From contig MNCI01002249.1 in the NCBI GenBank assembly GCA_015680685.1, positions 813 to 64,812 of the forward strand: a stretch of DNA of 64,000 nucleotides. The letters run 5' to 3'. The notes beneath the pieces were generated by a model. It worked only from the letters and a program-made list of their open reading frames with translations, had not been told where the DNA came from and made no database searches. The DNA is from Gnetum montanum. Its lineage: Eukaryota > Streptophyta > Gnetopsida > Gnetales > Gnetaceae. The position numbers and the translations under genes were made by a program. This document shows, piece after piece, positions 34,035 through 47,563 of the stretch (position 1 is the stretch's first letter; the number at the start of each line of letters is the position of its first letter).

Positions 34035-37000
34035 TTAGTCATGTAGTTGCTTCCTAACTTGATGTGGATTAGGAGGTGCATAGGGCCTAGATTACACTAT
34101 TTAGTAATCTCCTTGGCCCTTTCTCACTATGTTGAATGGCAATTCTACCCACAAGGCATCCTTTGGGAGGTCAGCAGCTTCTACCTCCTCTTTGGGTGCA
34201 TCAACCTCATGTGTTTTGTTGTCTATTGAAGGTGTGTCATTGGGAAATTTGACCTTAATCCTTGCTCCATGTCTATGTTGTTGATAGTTAGAGGGGTAGC
34301 ATTATCATCGTGGATGATAACTTCACCACCATACAGAAGGTGGATTTCTTGATGAATTGAGAAGGAGATAGCCCATAACTGGGCCAACCAAGGCTTGCCC
34401 AATACTAAGTTGAATCTTGGCATCTCCTCTATGATGATGAATTTGGTGGTGATGGGGAATTGCTCCCTTACCATGAAGGCTATGGTTACCATCCCCCTAA
34501 TAGTGACACATGCTCCATTGAAGGATTTCAGGCACGTGGCTTTCATTAGCCTAATTTGATCTATCAGGCCTAGAGTATCAATGATAATGTACGGTATTAT
34601 GTTTATTACCACATTGTCATCAATGTGCATCCTGCAGATCCTGCATTTCCTAACACATATGGTGATGAACATGGGGGCTATTATGACCTCCCTTGCTCAG
34701 GGTTGACCTTGATTACTTCATCACCAAATGTGAGGGGTATGAATCTTGATTCCTATAGCATAGGAGGTAACATCACAACATTGATGGAATTCTATTCTAC
34801 TATGATGTCCTCTATGATAGAAATGAAGGTCAACATCTGCACTAATGCTTCATGGCCTGCAGATGAGTTCATGATTAGGTCATAGAGGCTTAATGTTGTA
34901 TTTTTCTACTTGAGCACTTGTTTAACCTAGGCCAGTGCATCTACAAAGTCTTTGCCATTGGCCATTTTGTTGGCCTTGACCTCCTCCATGTGGCCTAAGA
35001 GATAAATCTCTCACAAAAGGGACTTGCCCTTGGTTTGCTTGGCCTATTTAGGAGCCTCAATGCTTAGTTGTGGTTTGTTGGTTATGGCATTTTTAGTTGC
35101 TTCAGCCATAGGAACTGCAGGGACAAGGACCGACTTCAGCAGACCAAGTGCTTTTTGGTCTCATTGTTGCTTAGCCATTTCATCTACAAGGAGTCTGTTG
35201 GACCTCTTTTGTTGCCATCTATTAGGTCTACCCATGTCGTTGGTGGGGTTGGCCCTTGAACAAGAAGGGGACAATGCATTGCCCACTACTAAGCTTTAAG
35301 TAGGTGAGAGGCCAACACATTATGGCATCCTAACAACAAACAGTGGCTAAGCAGTTGTTGTTGTGACATGCTATGGGACCCTAACCATGAAGGATGTTGT
35401 GGGGTGCCTAAGGTGGCCCTCTAACAATAAAATGTGACCTTGAACTAATGGGGGCCAAGGGAACCCTTGCACTACTAGAGGGCACTTAGATCATAAAAGG
35501 CTGCTGCATTAGTTTTGACTTGCCACCCACATTGATGGTGTTTACGACATAGCTAGCACCATCTACATTTATAGGGTCATTGTACACCCCCATGGATTGG
35601 TTATAGGGCCTAACTAGGTTTACCATGTCAAGCACTATTTTGCTCGTACCTATCATCCTTTGTAGATCATCTTGCAAAGCTCTACAGAACTCCATGCTAT
35701 GACCAAACAACTAATGGTAATGATATAATTGGTCTAGCCTAAAGTGTTATTAGACCAAAGGCTCTTTTGGTACTACTAAGGTGGGATCCCTCAATAGCTT
35801 GCAATACCTATCATGCCTTTTATGGGCATCCTCAGACATTTGCTTATGTTGGATGCACTTGGCTTTCAATAGTTGATTTAGCAGCTCTACAAGTTTTAGT
35901 GGTAATGGGATATAATTTGAGCAATCCTTGCACTCAAAGTTGGGCCTTTGTCCAACTTGTGTCCTGGCCACTAAAAATGTAGGTTGATTGGTTTCCTAGG
36001 TACTAGAGTTGGTAACTTTGTAAGCCAAGGTTTTGGGTTGCCTAACCATCAACCCCTAGTTTGTTACTTTAGCCTATGTGGCTAACCTTACCATTATTAC
36101 ATTCTACTTTCTCACATGCTAGTTTTTTTAGGCCACATAGGCTAGGTCCTTACTAGATTTAGATACATCTTGTATGCTCTTAGTTTTTGTAAATTCTTGG
36201 CTTTAAGATTACAAGCCCAAGTAGTACAATTTTGACTTTATGAAATCATTAACTACACCCTTAAAGATGGCTAGAAGGTGCATCTCTACTATTGGCTCTC
36301 AAATTTCATTCAATGAGGCACTCCAGCATTAGATGAATTTTTGCACAAATTCTAGGTCGCCTTGCTTAATCTACATCAGCTAGTCTAGGTTAGTTTCAAG
36401 TTTCAAGTTGTACTTGAAGCATGTCATAAACTAGCTCAAAAGATCCTCTAAAAAGGAGATATAGCCCTTAGGTAACGCATGGTACCAATCTAGTGCCTTA
36501 CCAGTGAGTGACATGGAAAGCACACATATGATGGCATGTGGCCATGCTTGCAATAGTAGGCACTTAGACTTGAACGTCATCAAGTATGTGTGGGGGTCCC
36601 CTTCACCATTGTACTTAGTGAATTGGGACAACAAGATCCTAGTTGGCAAAGTCAGCAATGGGACAACAAGACTTATGGGATCATCCTAGTAGAATTCCAC
36701 TACCTTAACTATTTTATAAGAGGCAACCTTGAGCCACTTCAGCTCCTTTGTCAATGTTTAGATCAATTGGAATTCCTAATCTAATTTTTGGGATGTTGTA
36801 GCAAGCTGCAATGGTTGTGCTACCCATTGTGCTAGTTGTGTGGTCCATGACCTAGTTGTAGGTTGTGGGACCATGTGAGGTACTTGCTATGTTGGTTGTA
36901 TTATGGGCATAGTGACTAGCGCAATCCATGCATGTGTGAAATGGACCACTACCAAAGGTACCAACAAAATAGGTAGGACATAAGGTGCCTGAGTCATTTA

Positions 37001-37699
37001 GGGTTGAGAGACATGCACTGTGTGAACGTAAGGTTGAGCTAGCATTATTACTATGCATAGAGATGATTGGCCAGGTTGCAACAATGACACAAAGGAAAAG
37101 TTAACAAGAGTTTGTGCATCTTGACATGTATGTTGCTTCTAGTGTGTCGCTATCATAAGCGTTGACCTGGAAGGTGACACCAGGGTTATGATTGTCTCAA
37201 GAAAGATAGGTGAACAGGATTGTGGGAGAGCTAGACTAGGGCTCATCTGTTAGAAAATAGTATGGAAGGAGTCCTCGTGCTTAGAATAAGCTTCAAACTC
37301 ATCTTGTTTTTCCTATAGGAGTTCTTCATAGTCTATTCCTACTTCACATTCACTTGTTCAGATGAGCTAGGCAAGTATCCAATGGTACAATTCCATGAGT
37401 GGAATGAAGTCGACTAAGGACAAGATATACTCCTATTCATTTTGGTGGATAAGCTCATAGCCCCATTTTACTTTGATGTCCAAGAAATCTACAAATATTC
37501 TTGCTTGGATCTTTGTGCATATGAAGTTATATTGTTCATCGTTCAACGCAGTATACCCTAGGTCTTGGCCACATAGCCTTATGGATTACCTTGGCTCTAC
37601 CATAACAGAATTGGCAAGGTGGTCAATCCTATTTTCTTGTTGGATGGGCAAGATGGCTAGTGTGCTTAGGATTGATGTTGAAGGTTATTCAAAACTCAT
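34035..37699 (-). pseudogene. gag-pro: E3 gag-protease (broken)
   Basis: On the minus strand the frame opens at ATG 37699-37697 and ends at TAA 34037-34035. Gag core: LPTRILLSQFTKYNGEGDPH near 36640-36590 and LTGKALDWYHALP near 36500. Then CKDCSNY near 35930 and an HSMEFCRALQDDL segment near 35700. The protease domain (34672-34223) stays open for 149 codons, with MHIDDNVVINIIPYIIIDT and FNLVLGKPWLAQL, and is better preserved than in E4. Confidence 0.85.
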
Positions 37700-38154
37700 G
37701 TGTGTGAATTAATTTGCAAGAGGGGATTGTAGGGATTGTTAGTACAAAAAATGGCTACCTTTGCTGGTTGCAGAAAATGGCTAACTCTGATTACTGCAAA
37801 AAATGGCTAACTTTGGTGATTATGCTCTCTATGCTAAGAGCTAACTATGCTCTCTATGCTAAGAGCCAACTACACTCTACTAAGCATACAAAATTTGGCT
37901 AACTGTGGAAACATGTGTTGCTATGCAAGCTTTCGAAGGAACCAATTATTGGGTCCAATCTACATCAACTAGTTAGTAGATGATGCCTACATTGGCCTAA
38001 GATCTAGCTACTATTGCACATGTAGCAAGTCCACAAGGGTTTCATGATCTATTCTAACCCAAAGCTAGCAATGGTGATGTAGAGAGCACACAAGACAACT
38101 ATAATAAAGACTAAAGAGGAAAATGTTTTGACCCTCCTTCTACTACCAAAAAAC
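37700..38154 (-). other. E3 leader with primer-binding site
   Basis: On the minus strand TGGTAGTAGAAGGAGGGTC (38148-38130) follows the 5' LTR end, parallel to E4. The rest of the leader has GCTCTCTATGCTAAGAG repeats (about 37825-37880). No gene is seen. Confidence 0.7.
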
Positions 38155-40051
38155 TATTGTAACTGAAAATGTTGATGGCTAGAATACCGAGAGGTCCACA
38201 AGCACACAACCTAACCCCATGTCCATGCAAGGGCCTACTAGAGTTAGAGATGGGATGTCATAAATGATCTTATCAATCAAATAGGGACTTATCGGATGTA
38301 ACTAGGATGTAATGTGGTTAGCTATGATGCTAATGAAAAATGATGCTAAGTGTTCGCACGATGTCCATGGTGTTAATGGGGTCAAGCATAGTTAGATCTT
38401 TGGCAAAAAAACAAGGATGTCAACATGTGAGTGCCACCACCCAAGCATAGTTTTAGATGCAACTATGTAATAAAATAGCAAAAAATGCAAATAAAATGCT
38501 AAAAATGCAAGGAAAGACAGAGATGAAAAAATAGAACACCAACCCAAATGTGGTTGAGCATTGTTAACACCAAGAGGGGTTAGAAGGTATGTTGTGTACA
38601 ACAAGCATAGTGGACAGCGTAGTCATAGCCTTGGGGGTGTCTAGCCATGAAGATTGACACTCCACCATGGTGTCTATGCCTACCAAGTTAGCTACTATAA
38701 TGTGCAGTGGACTACAGTGTCCTGCGGTTAGCTATGGTGGTATGCAACTACCTCTCTCTAGTTTGCTAGTGTGTCTTTGGTTTTTTGTCTACCCAAATGC
38801 CAAAATGCTCAAATTTTCCAACCTACTCCAAATTTGCCCATCCCTAAAATGTTGAGGGTGAGGGTATTTATAGGGCTAGGTTTAGCGTGAAATGCGGCAT
38901 GGTTTCCATGTGGCAGAGGGAATAGTTGGGACTATGTTCTCCACTAGGTTAGTGGGATCGAGCATAGTTACAATTTTGGGCAAGAGGGGATGTAAGAGAG
39001 AGAAATATTCTACCAACTATGCTCACCAAGGATGAGTTGACTATGTTGGTGTGCTATTGTTGTGTTCTGGAGGCCACCAGAGGCTATTCTAGTTGACCAT
39101 GCTTTCCACTAAGGGCTAACTACACTCTGGGGTAGTGAAGAGCATAGTCCTAGGACTTAAAAAAATTTGCAAAAAACTTGCTTCCTACTGACTACGCTCT
39201 AGGTTGGGGGAGAGGGTATTCTCAATGCTAGTGGAATTTGGGCTTTTTCGCAAACTACGGTCCCCACGATAGGCTAACTACAATCCCAAATGGGGATGAG
39301 AATAGTCCAAGACTTGCCAAAATTTGTGAAAAGCTACCTTTTTACTAACTATTCTCTCCATTGGAGGCTGACTACACTCTGGAGTAGTGGAGAGCATAGT
39401 CTCAACACTTAGAAAAAATTACAAAAAATTAGGTTTGAGCTAACTACTCTCCCCACAAGAGGCTAGCTACACTCTGTGATAGTGGAGAGAGTAGTCCCAA
39501 CACTTAGAAAAATTTGCTAAAAAATGGCCTTCATGTAGACTATGCTCTAGGGTAGTGGAGAGTGTAGTCCTAGCACTTAGAAAAATTTGCAACAATTGGG
39601 TTTGTGTTGACACTTAGAAAAAATTGCAAGCCTAACCTTCATGTTGACTATGCTCTCTACTAAGCTGACTACACTTTGCAGTAGTGGAGAGCATAGTCCT
39701 AGCACTTAGAAAAATTTGCAGCAACTAGCTTTGTGTTAACACTTAGAAAAAATTTCAAACCTAGCCTTCATGTTGACTACACTCTCTACTGAGCTAACTA
39801 CACTCTGAGGCAATGGAGAGCATAGTCCCAACACTTAGAAAAATTTGCAATAACTGGCTTTGTGTTGACACTTTAAAAAAATTACAAACCTGGCCTTCAT
39901 GTTGACTATGCTCTCTACTAAGCTAACTATGCTCTAGGGTAGTGGAGAGCGTAGTCCCAACACTTAGAAAAATTTGCAGAAAATGGCCTCATGCTGATAC
40001 TTCGACAAATTTGTAGTCAAGATGTCATAGTCCAAATTTGATGGTGTTTCA
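38155..40051 (-). repeat. E3 5' LTR
   Basis: On the minus strand it starts TGAAACACC (40051) and ends CAATA (38155, ancestral CAACA). It pairs with 10765-12653. U3 is packed with GGTAGTGGAGAGC(A/G)TAGTCC and CACTTAGAAAAATTTGC units (about 39080-39990). TATAAATA on the minus strand is at 38872-38865. Confidence 0.93.
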
Positions 40052-40056
40052 AAAAG

Positions 40057-41249
40057 CTCCTGCGTTTCCAAAAATTTGTACTTTATAAAGGTGTCTTGGT
40101 ATCTTATTCATTAAGGTCTTCTTATGAGTACTAGTGTTCAATGCATGGGAATTTTTTCTCCTCAATATTCTCTTTGTTGAAGTGAAGACACATTTTCTTG
40201 AATGTTTTTTTAAGTATATTGTTAAATATCATACATGGAATTGAATATTTAGAATTTGTAACTATCAACCAAATATTATTGATTTCATACTTGGTGATCT
40301 ACCTACTTTATCTACTTTCTCTCTCTACATTTGAAAGTATCTTGGGCTACTTCTTTTCTATTTAAGTTGGAAGCCTTAATGTGTATTTATTTTCCATTAG
40401 TAAGAGCATAACTATGATAATTTTTTCAAGAGTTAAATATCATATTCTCAAAGATATGGCCTTTTAGTTAGACTTTCAAGAAAAAAAATTTAAGTCAAGT
40501 AATTTATCTTCTACAATATTAATTTATTTTGGCTTTGGAGGCTTAAGTTGAAATATTTTCACCTTGTATTACTATTTGTTCATTATTATTATTTTTGGCA
40601 TTTTCTTTTGTTTTTAGAAAGAGTTTTCTCCTTCTATTTACAAGAAACCTTCTAGTAAGAAGTGAAACTTTGTGAGGACATTTCTTCTCAATAAGGATAA
40701 GGCTACATCTTTTTCTACCTCTGAGGGAAATTTTTTCAAGATTGTTGATTAATAAATCCTACAATGGGCTATGTCAACAAGCATGCATCAATGCATCCCT
40801 ATCAACACATGGGTTGAGGTGTTGACGTAGTATCTGTCTCTACTTATATAAATGCATATACCCACTCCATTTATGGCATCATTAAGTCAATAGAGTACCC
40901 AAGTTCTTGCAGTTTTCTTCTATCAGAGTTAAAATATTTTCTAAGTGCCTACAATAGGACTTCAAGGATTATATGGATCCTTATTTAAACATCAATTTAC
41001 CTAAACACTTTGATGTGTTAGCAATAAAAAGGACATTCTTGGAACTCCTTGTAGCACAAAAATTGATTAATATTTACTTTCATACTTTTTATTATTCATG
41101 CATCTTACATTCATATTCTTAGTTAATTAATACACTTAATAATCCAACATAACTATGACTAGCTTGAACATACTGTTAACACTTGGTAATCCTAGTGGTG
41201 TTATCGCTTGGTTCGCCCAGCAGCCTAAGGGGCTACCCACCACTCATCA
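40057..41249 (+). repeat. E2 5' LTR, third piece
   Basis: Colinear with 53371-54891. TATATAAAT is at 40845-40853 and AATAAA at 41023-41028. It ends CTCATCA at 41249. Compared with the 3' LTR, about 330 bases of U5 are missing near 41216-41230. Confidence 0.88.
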
Positions 41250-41398
41250 TTGGTGCCATTTTCAACAATTTTAGTTAGCTAAGTGCGCTACATAGAAAAG
41301 ATTGTGGAATTATCTAAGAATGTTGTAAAAGGATACCTAAAGAAAAACATTAAAAATAGAACATTAACAATGCACACTATTTTTGAGAAATCATTAGT

Positions 41399-44300
41399 AT
41401 GGCTTCTTCTCGCAAGGAAGATTCTCCATCTTCATTTGTAAGGAGATTCACTCAAAGGTAAGAAGGCCAAAATACACAAGTGTCCCAAAAAATCAAAGTT
41501 TTCTATATCCATCTAGATGCTTACACTCTAGATTTTACTTTCATCCTACATCAAAACTAGTAGTTGTATGAAGGAACATGGAAGATAGCATTGTGTTGCC
41601 TCCTAAACAAGTTGTTCCAATAATGTTGTTAAACAATCTCATCAAGTTGGGCATTATCAAGCTCAATGCAAAGTATGAAGTTCATGACCATGCTTATCAA
41701 GATTATCATCCCATAGAAGCACAATGAAAGAAAAATTAGCAAATGCAAGCTTGATATGAGGCTTCAAAAGGAAAATGGCTTCCAAACCACTTATCCTACA
41801 AATCCACAAGAAGATGAGAACTTATTTTTAGGTGCCTCCCAATACAAAGATTCTCCTCCCCTCTTAGAGGAGGAGACCCTTAACTAGTGGTTACAATCAA
41901 CTTTGGATAACCATGGTAATGGGAAGAATGGATCTCAAGATTAGGGGGCCTCAAAAGATGGTAACTACTGTAAGAGCAATGGTAAGAACCAAGAGAAAGT
42001 TGAACATGGTGATTGGGATAGGAACAGAAGAAGAGAAGGCAATAGGTATTGTTCTAGTGCTAGTTCTCCTCCCTCTTCACCTTCATTATCATCCTCATCG
42101 TCTTCCTCCTCCAACTCTAACAAAAGAAGTAGAGGTAATAGAAATCATGATGAAGATGGACAACAAGATAGGGATGATCATAGATCCCACTAAGATAACA
42201 CAAATCATGGGTATGCACAATTTGGGAAAGAACATCATAGAGAATAAGGGCATAGTAAAACTCATCATGGGGATCATAGCCATGATAGGGGTTACAAAAA
42301 TAATCATGACTATGATGAGCCCTCGTTGGCTACCAAGAACATGTTAAACATTTTAGAGCCTATTAGGATATGAACTAGGAACTTCAAGGATAGCCACATT
42401 AAATGGTTGGATATGATATGAATAATATATCCAAGTTTAAGGGGGATATAATTTAGATTCACAAAATCACCTGCAAGCCTTTAATGATGCCTATGCCTTA
42501 CAAAATGTTAAAAAAATGGCAAAAGCTAAAACTATTCCCAAGGAAACTCATCAAAGAAGTAGAGAGCTAGTATTAATCCTTGGAACTGTAATCTATTTGG
42601 CAACAGAATATGATGCTAGAGCTATTCAATGATAAGTACCAAACATACCCTAGGATTTTCAATTTGAGGAGGCAAATCCAAGGGTAAAAACAAGGCACTC
42701 ATGAATCCTTAAAATGTGGCTATGGGTAGGTACTACTCTTTGTTGCATCACTACCCAAGCCATGAATACTCTTAGCAGGATCAGCTATGCCATATCATAG
42801 GTGGGATTAGAACTAAAACAAGAAGAACCCTTGAGGTCTATGCCCAAGGAATACTTTCTAAGCTAATGGTCCATTAGATTCAAAGGCTCATTAAGAAAGT
42901 GGGTAAAGAGAAAGGAGACTTGAAAAATGAGGAAGTGCATAAGAATATAACAAGGACCCCTTCATCTACAAGAGGGAGATTAGTTTCTATGAGAATGATG
43001 AAGAGGCATGACTTAATGAAGTGGTGCAAAAGAAAACCTTACCAATCCAAAAATCTATTAATGAAATATTAGTTAAGGTTGATAAAATGGGGGACTCCTT
43101 TGATGAGAAATTTCAAACTACTCTGAAGATTACAGAGGAAAGTAGAAATCAAGTAGGTAGTGGTCATGAGAAAAAGAAGAAGACAGAGGCAAAACATAAA
43201 CATCATAAAGATAAGGGCAAAGCTACAGTAGTAGATGAGATTGTAGATTCCAAATTTGATGATGATGGATGTGACATCTATCAATACAAACATTCCAAAG
43301 GCTATTGTCCCATGGTGTCACACTTACAAGAATCTAGGATGTATACTTCAAATCCTAGATTGGAAAAATAGTAAGCACCTAGGAGGTTGCCTTATCCACA
43401 AGGAAACTATTAGCAACAATTCCACCAACAAGCTTACTATCTAAGTGGAGCACCACCACAACCTCAAGAATAACACTAGTAGTGGAAACACCCATAGTTG
43501 TGGGGGATGCCACCTCCAAGGTAACAGTATCCTTATTACCAACTAAATCCATATGGGTACTACATTCAGTAGCCCATCTCTCCACATGACTCTTCTAGTC
43601 ATGCTTCCTTTCCACATCACTATTACCCTCTTCAATACTATAGATCATCTTCACTAAAGGAGGAGTCCTCATTTCCCTATTATCCTCCTCAATACTCTTC
43701 CACTCATGCAGCTCCACCTTCAACTCCTCTACCACTTGCTTCATCCATGTAGCATGAGATAGCTAGCCAGCCATAGCAAAGGAATGCTACAAGGGTCATA
43801 AACTTATAGCTAGCTCCTTAGTTGAGTAGTTTTGAATCCAATCCTTACAAAGGGTCATTCTTTAGAACCGATAGTTCCATAAAGCTCTCACAAACATCTA
43901 TGGATATTAACCCTGCTACTTCCACCTCTAAAATTGCTATCAATCAATCTTTGATGCTCCCTAGTTGCACACTATCATGTTGACCCATGTAGTCCTAAAT
44001 TGGATTAAGGCTAGCCATCTTCCCAGGAAGAGATCTAATCCTAGGAATCCTCTTATCTATTTACATATTGCCAAAAATGAACCATGTAAGGCTCTTTTAG
44101 ACTCAGGTTCTAGATTTAACAAGATTTTGCAAGAAATTTACAAAGCTTGAAACCTTCCCTCCTTAAAAAAAGCAACATCAAACTGGAGCTGGTAGACTAA
44201 TCCATCACTATTTCTTTAGGATCGATGGAAGATATCATGATCACCATTTGTGGGTCCATGTGGAAAACAATAAATGGGACTTCTATCATCATGGGAAGAG

Positions 44301-47300
44301 CATGGCTAAGCACTATAGATGCAAGGTTGTGGATCATAGACATTTTCTTGAAAATTTCTAAGAAAAATGAATTTGTTCAATTTGAGAAGAAGAGAGTTCC
44401 ATGGATCACATACAATGACACAGGGTGCCATTGCATGTACAAATTATGGACTGTCAAGAGCACATCACTTTAAGCATGCAATCAATGTGCAAATGGCATA
44501 GAGGTTCAAAGATGCTTATACATAGAAACCACTAAATAGGAGGATACTCAGTGGTTGATAGCTAAAAATGAGTCTAGATTAACAATGTGCATGGAACCGA
44601 CTAAGAGCCTCAAACATTCATATGTGGGAAGCATGGGTAAGCTAGAGTACATCCATCACCAACTTTCTAATGAACAAAGCAAAATCAATTGGGGAGAGTT
44701 GGATATCCCTAAAACTTTTAAGCAAGAGCCCCTTGAATTAAAGGCTCTACTAAAAGGAATGGAGTATGCATTTATAAACAATGGTAAGTTGGTAATTATT
44801 AATGCCACACTTGCTCCTATACAAAAAAAAATTTGTTGGAAGCTATCAACAAATGGCCAACGACCTTTGCATGGTCATATCATGAGTTAATAGGAATTGA
44901 TCCAAAGATATGCTAGCATAGAATTTATACAAATTCCTCCATTAAACCAAAGAGATAGCCAAAAAATGCATGAATCCAAAACTCAAGCAAATTGCCAAGG
45001 AGGACATTAAACAAGTCCTCAAGGCTAGGTTCACTTACCCCATTGCGAATAGCAAGTGGGTTAGCCTACTTGTTATTGTTCCAAAGAAAAAAGGAAAGTG
45101 AAGATTTTGTATAGACTTTTAACTACTGAATATGACCACTTACAAAGATCATTTCCCATTTCCATTTGTGAACCAAGTGCTAGATGCTATCATGGGACAT
45201 TGTTACTATAGCTTTTTGGACAATGTTCACAAGTCCCTAGGGGACTTTTGCATACAAAAAGATGCCCTTTGGCATATGCAATGCTCTAGCCATATTCCAA
45301 TTATTGGTCCTTAACATCTTCCAACAACAAATCAATAGTAGGGTAGAAGTCTTCATGGATGACTTCTCTACCTACAGGGTTACCTTTAAGTAAACCTTAA
45401 ACCACCTAGAGCAAGTTCTTCAATGATGTGTAGAAACCAACTTACGGTTCAATTGGAAAAAGAGCCACTTGATGCTCCAAGAGGGCATTGTCTTAAGGCA
45501 TTGAATTTCAAATAAAGAGATCAAGGTAGATCCAGAAAAAATAAGGGTTATTTAAGGAATAATGAGATAATCAAAAACTGTAAAGGATATGAGGTCATTC
45601 CTTGGCCACATTGGTTACTATAGGTGCTTCATTGAAAACTTCTCAAAGATCCCTAAGCCATTATTGAAACTTACAAAGAAAGATGCATCATTCATCTAGA
45701 CCAAGGAATGTGAGCATGCATTTCAACAACTGAAACAAAAACTCATAGAGACTCTAATTCTACAAGTACCCAATTGGTCCAAACCATTCTACATCATTAT
45801 GGATGCATCAAATTATGCCTTGGAAGCCATTCTTACATCAATGGATAATCAGAAACGTCCATACTACATCCCCTATGCAAGCAAAAGCATTGTGGCTACA
45901 CAACTCAACTACACCACCATTGAAAAAGAGCTTATGATAGTGGTGTACACATTTGAAAAATTTAAGAATTATGTGCATGGATACAAAGTGTTTGTGCACA
46001 TCAACCACAATGCAATTTTATTCTTGATGAATAAGTTAATGGCGAGCCCTCATGTCATATGGTGGTTGGTGATCCTCTAGGAGTTCAATCTAATGATGGT
46101 AGACCAAAGGGGAACTGAGAATATGATAGTTGACCACTTGTCTTAGTTACAATGGGACATCAAGGAGGAGGAGATCCCACTATCAGATCAATTTCCTAAT
46201 GAACTCCTCTTTATTAGTGCTATTAATGAGCAAGCTCCTAAAGAAACAAACTAGTATGATAACATCCTCTCCTGTCTACTCACATAGGAGATGTCACAGA
46301 AGTGGGACCATAAGAAGAAACAAAAAATTTTTCATCAGGCCAAACACTTTATGGAAATCAATGACAACCTTTACAAGGTTTGCATGTATGGCCTAGTACA
46401 ATGGTGTGTCCTTGATGCAGATCAACTGCAAGTCCTCTAGGATGCACACAAAGGCCCTTATGGGGACCACTATGCTAGAAGGAGGATGACCATTAAGATC
46501 CTCATGGTAGGATATTACTGGCCCATGATATTTCAGGATGTTCATCACTTCTTCCATTCCTGTGATAGGTGCGAATGTGATGGAGGGATGACCACATGCA
46601 TAGAAGGACCTCAACAATGGATCCAACCACTAAATCCTTTCAATCTTTGGGGGATTAACTTTATGAGGCCCATCAACACCATGTTAAATAGAAAATCCTA
46701 CATCATCGTGGTTGTTAACTACTATATCAAATGGGTAGAATCTATGGCCATCACCTATTGTTTATCATTTATGGTGGCCCAATTTCTATAATAAAATCTT
46801 GTAAATAGGTTTGGTATGCCATAAGCACTAATTTTTGATAATGGGACACACTTTACAAGTGCCACTTTTCAAAAGCTCAAACAATGCTTGGGGGTTTAAT
46901 ATAAACTAACAACTACTTAGCACCTCCAAACCAATAGCTAAGCTAATGTTACTAATAAGAAAATTATCAAAATACTAACATGAATAGTTAGTAAATATAG
47001 GAAGAACTCAATCAACAAACTCAACAATGCTCTTTGGGCTTATCATTCAATGTGGAAACTTCCTATTGGGTATTTCTCCTATGAGCTCATGTATGGAAAG
47101 CTTCCAACACTTTCCATCCAAGCTAAACTTCATACACTTTCAATAGCTTATAACCTTAACTTCTACTTAAGTCTAGCCCAAAAATAAAGACTAATGAATC
47201 TCAAATGAAGTGCACAAGGCACATAATAAACAACATCATAACCTTAAGATTCAAAAGGTAAAGTTTCAACCAAGGGATAAGGTGTTCTACTAGAACCCCA

Positions 47301-47563
47301 TGCACATGCCTCAACAAACAAAATTTTAAACATTATGGGAGGGCCCTTACATTATATATGAAATCTTTCCATTTGGGGTCATGATGATATACCATCCTGA
47401 TAGCCAAAGTAAGAAACATTTGATCAACATCCAACAACTAAAACCTTTATGTGAACCAAGAATAACCAGTAGAGATAATGCCTCAACTAATGACCAAGCA
47501 CACTCAATATTTTGGATCTCCCCCTTCCAACTCAGTTTTGGGGGAGATGGCCACCCATGTTGA
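41399..47563 (+). pseudogene. gag-pol: E2 gag-pol (broken)
   Basis: Opens at ATG 41399 (MASSRKEDSPSSFVRRF). Gag has a Ser-rich, basic low-complexity stretch (42050-42330) and a Lys/Glu-rich end with CDIYQYKHSKGYC near 43270. Protease: ALLDSGSRFN near 44095 keeps DSG; SIIMGRAWLSTIDA near 44290. RT: about 44990-45640, with FPFVNQVLDA and EVFMDDFST near 45350. RNase H: MDASNYALEAILT near 45800. Integrase: YYWPMIFQDVHHFFHSCDRC (46515-46580, finger cysteines kept), WGINFMRPI (Asp to Asn) near 46650, LIFDNGTHFTSATF near 46830. Many frameshifts and stops; homologous to E1 throughout. Confidence 0.88.

Larger units (their letters stand above)
10765..40051 (-). mobile_element. E3: pol-less TAT-type LTR retrotransposon, split by E4
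   Basis: A minus-strand element whose 5' LTR is at 38155-40051 and 3' LTR at 10765-12653. It is flanked by GAAAG/AAAAG and inserted in the E2 5' LTR. E4 (13004-31760) is inserted in it; without E4 the element is about 10.5 kb. It keeps a leader, primer-binding site, gag-protease, repeat blocks and the last few dozen codons of pol. RT, both RNase H domains, nearly all of integrase and the antisense gene found in E4 are missing. Its sequence parallels E4 in the reverse direction over the shared parts. Confidence 0.9.
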
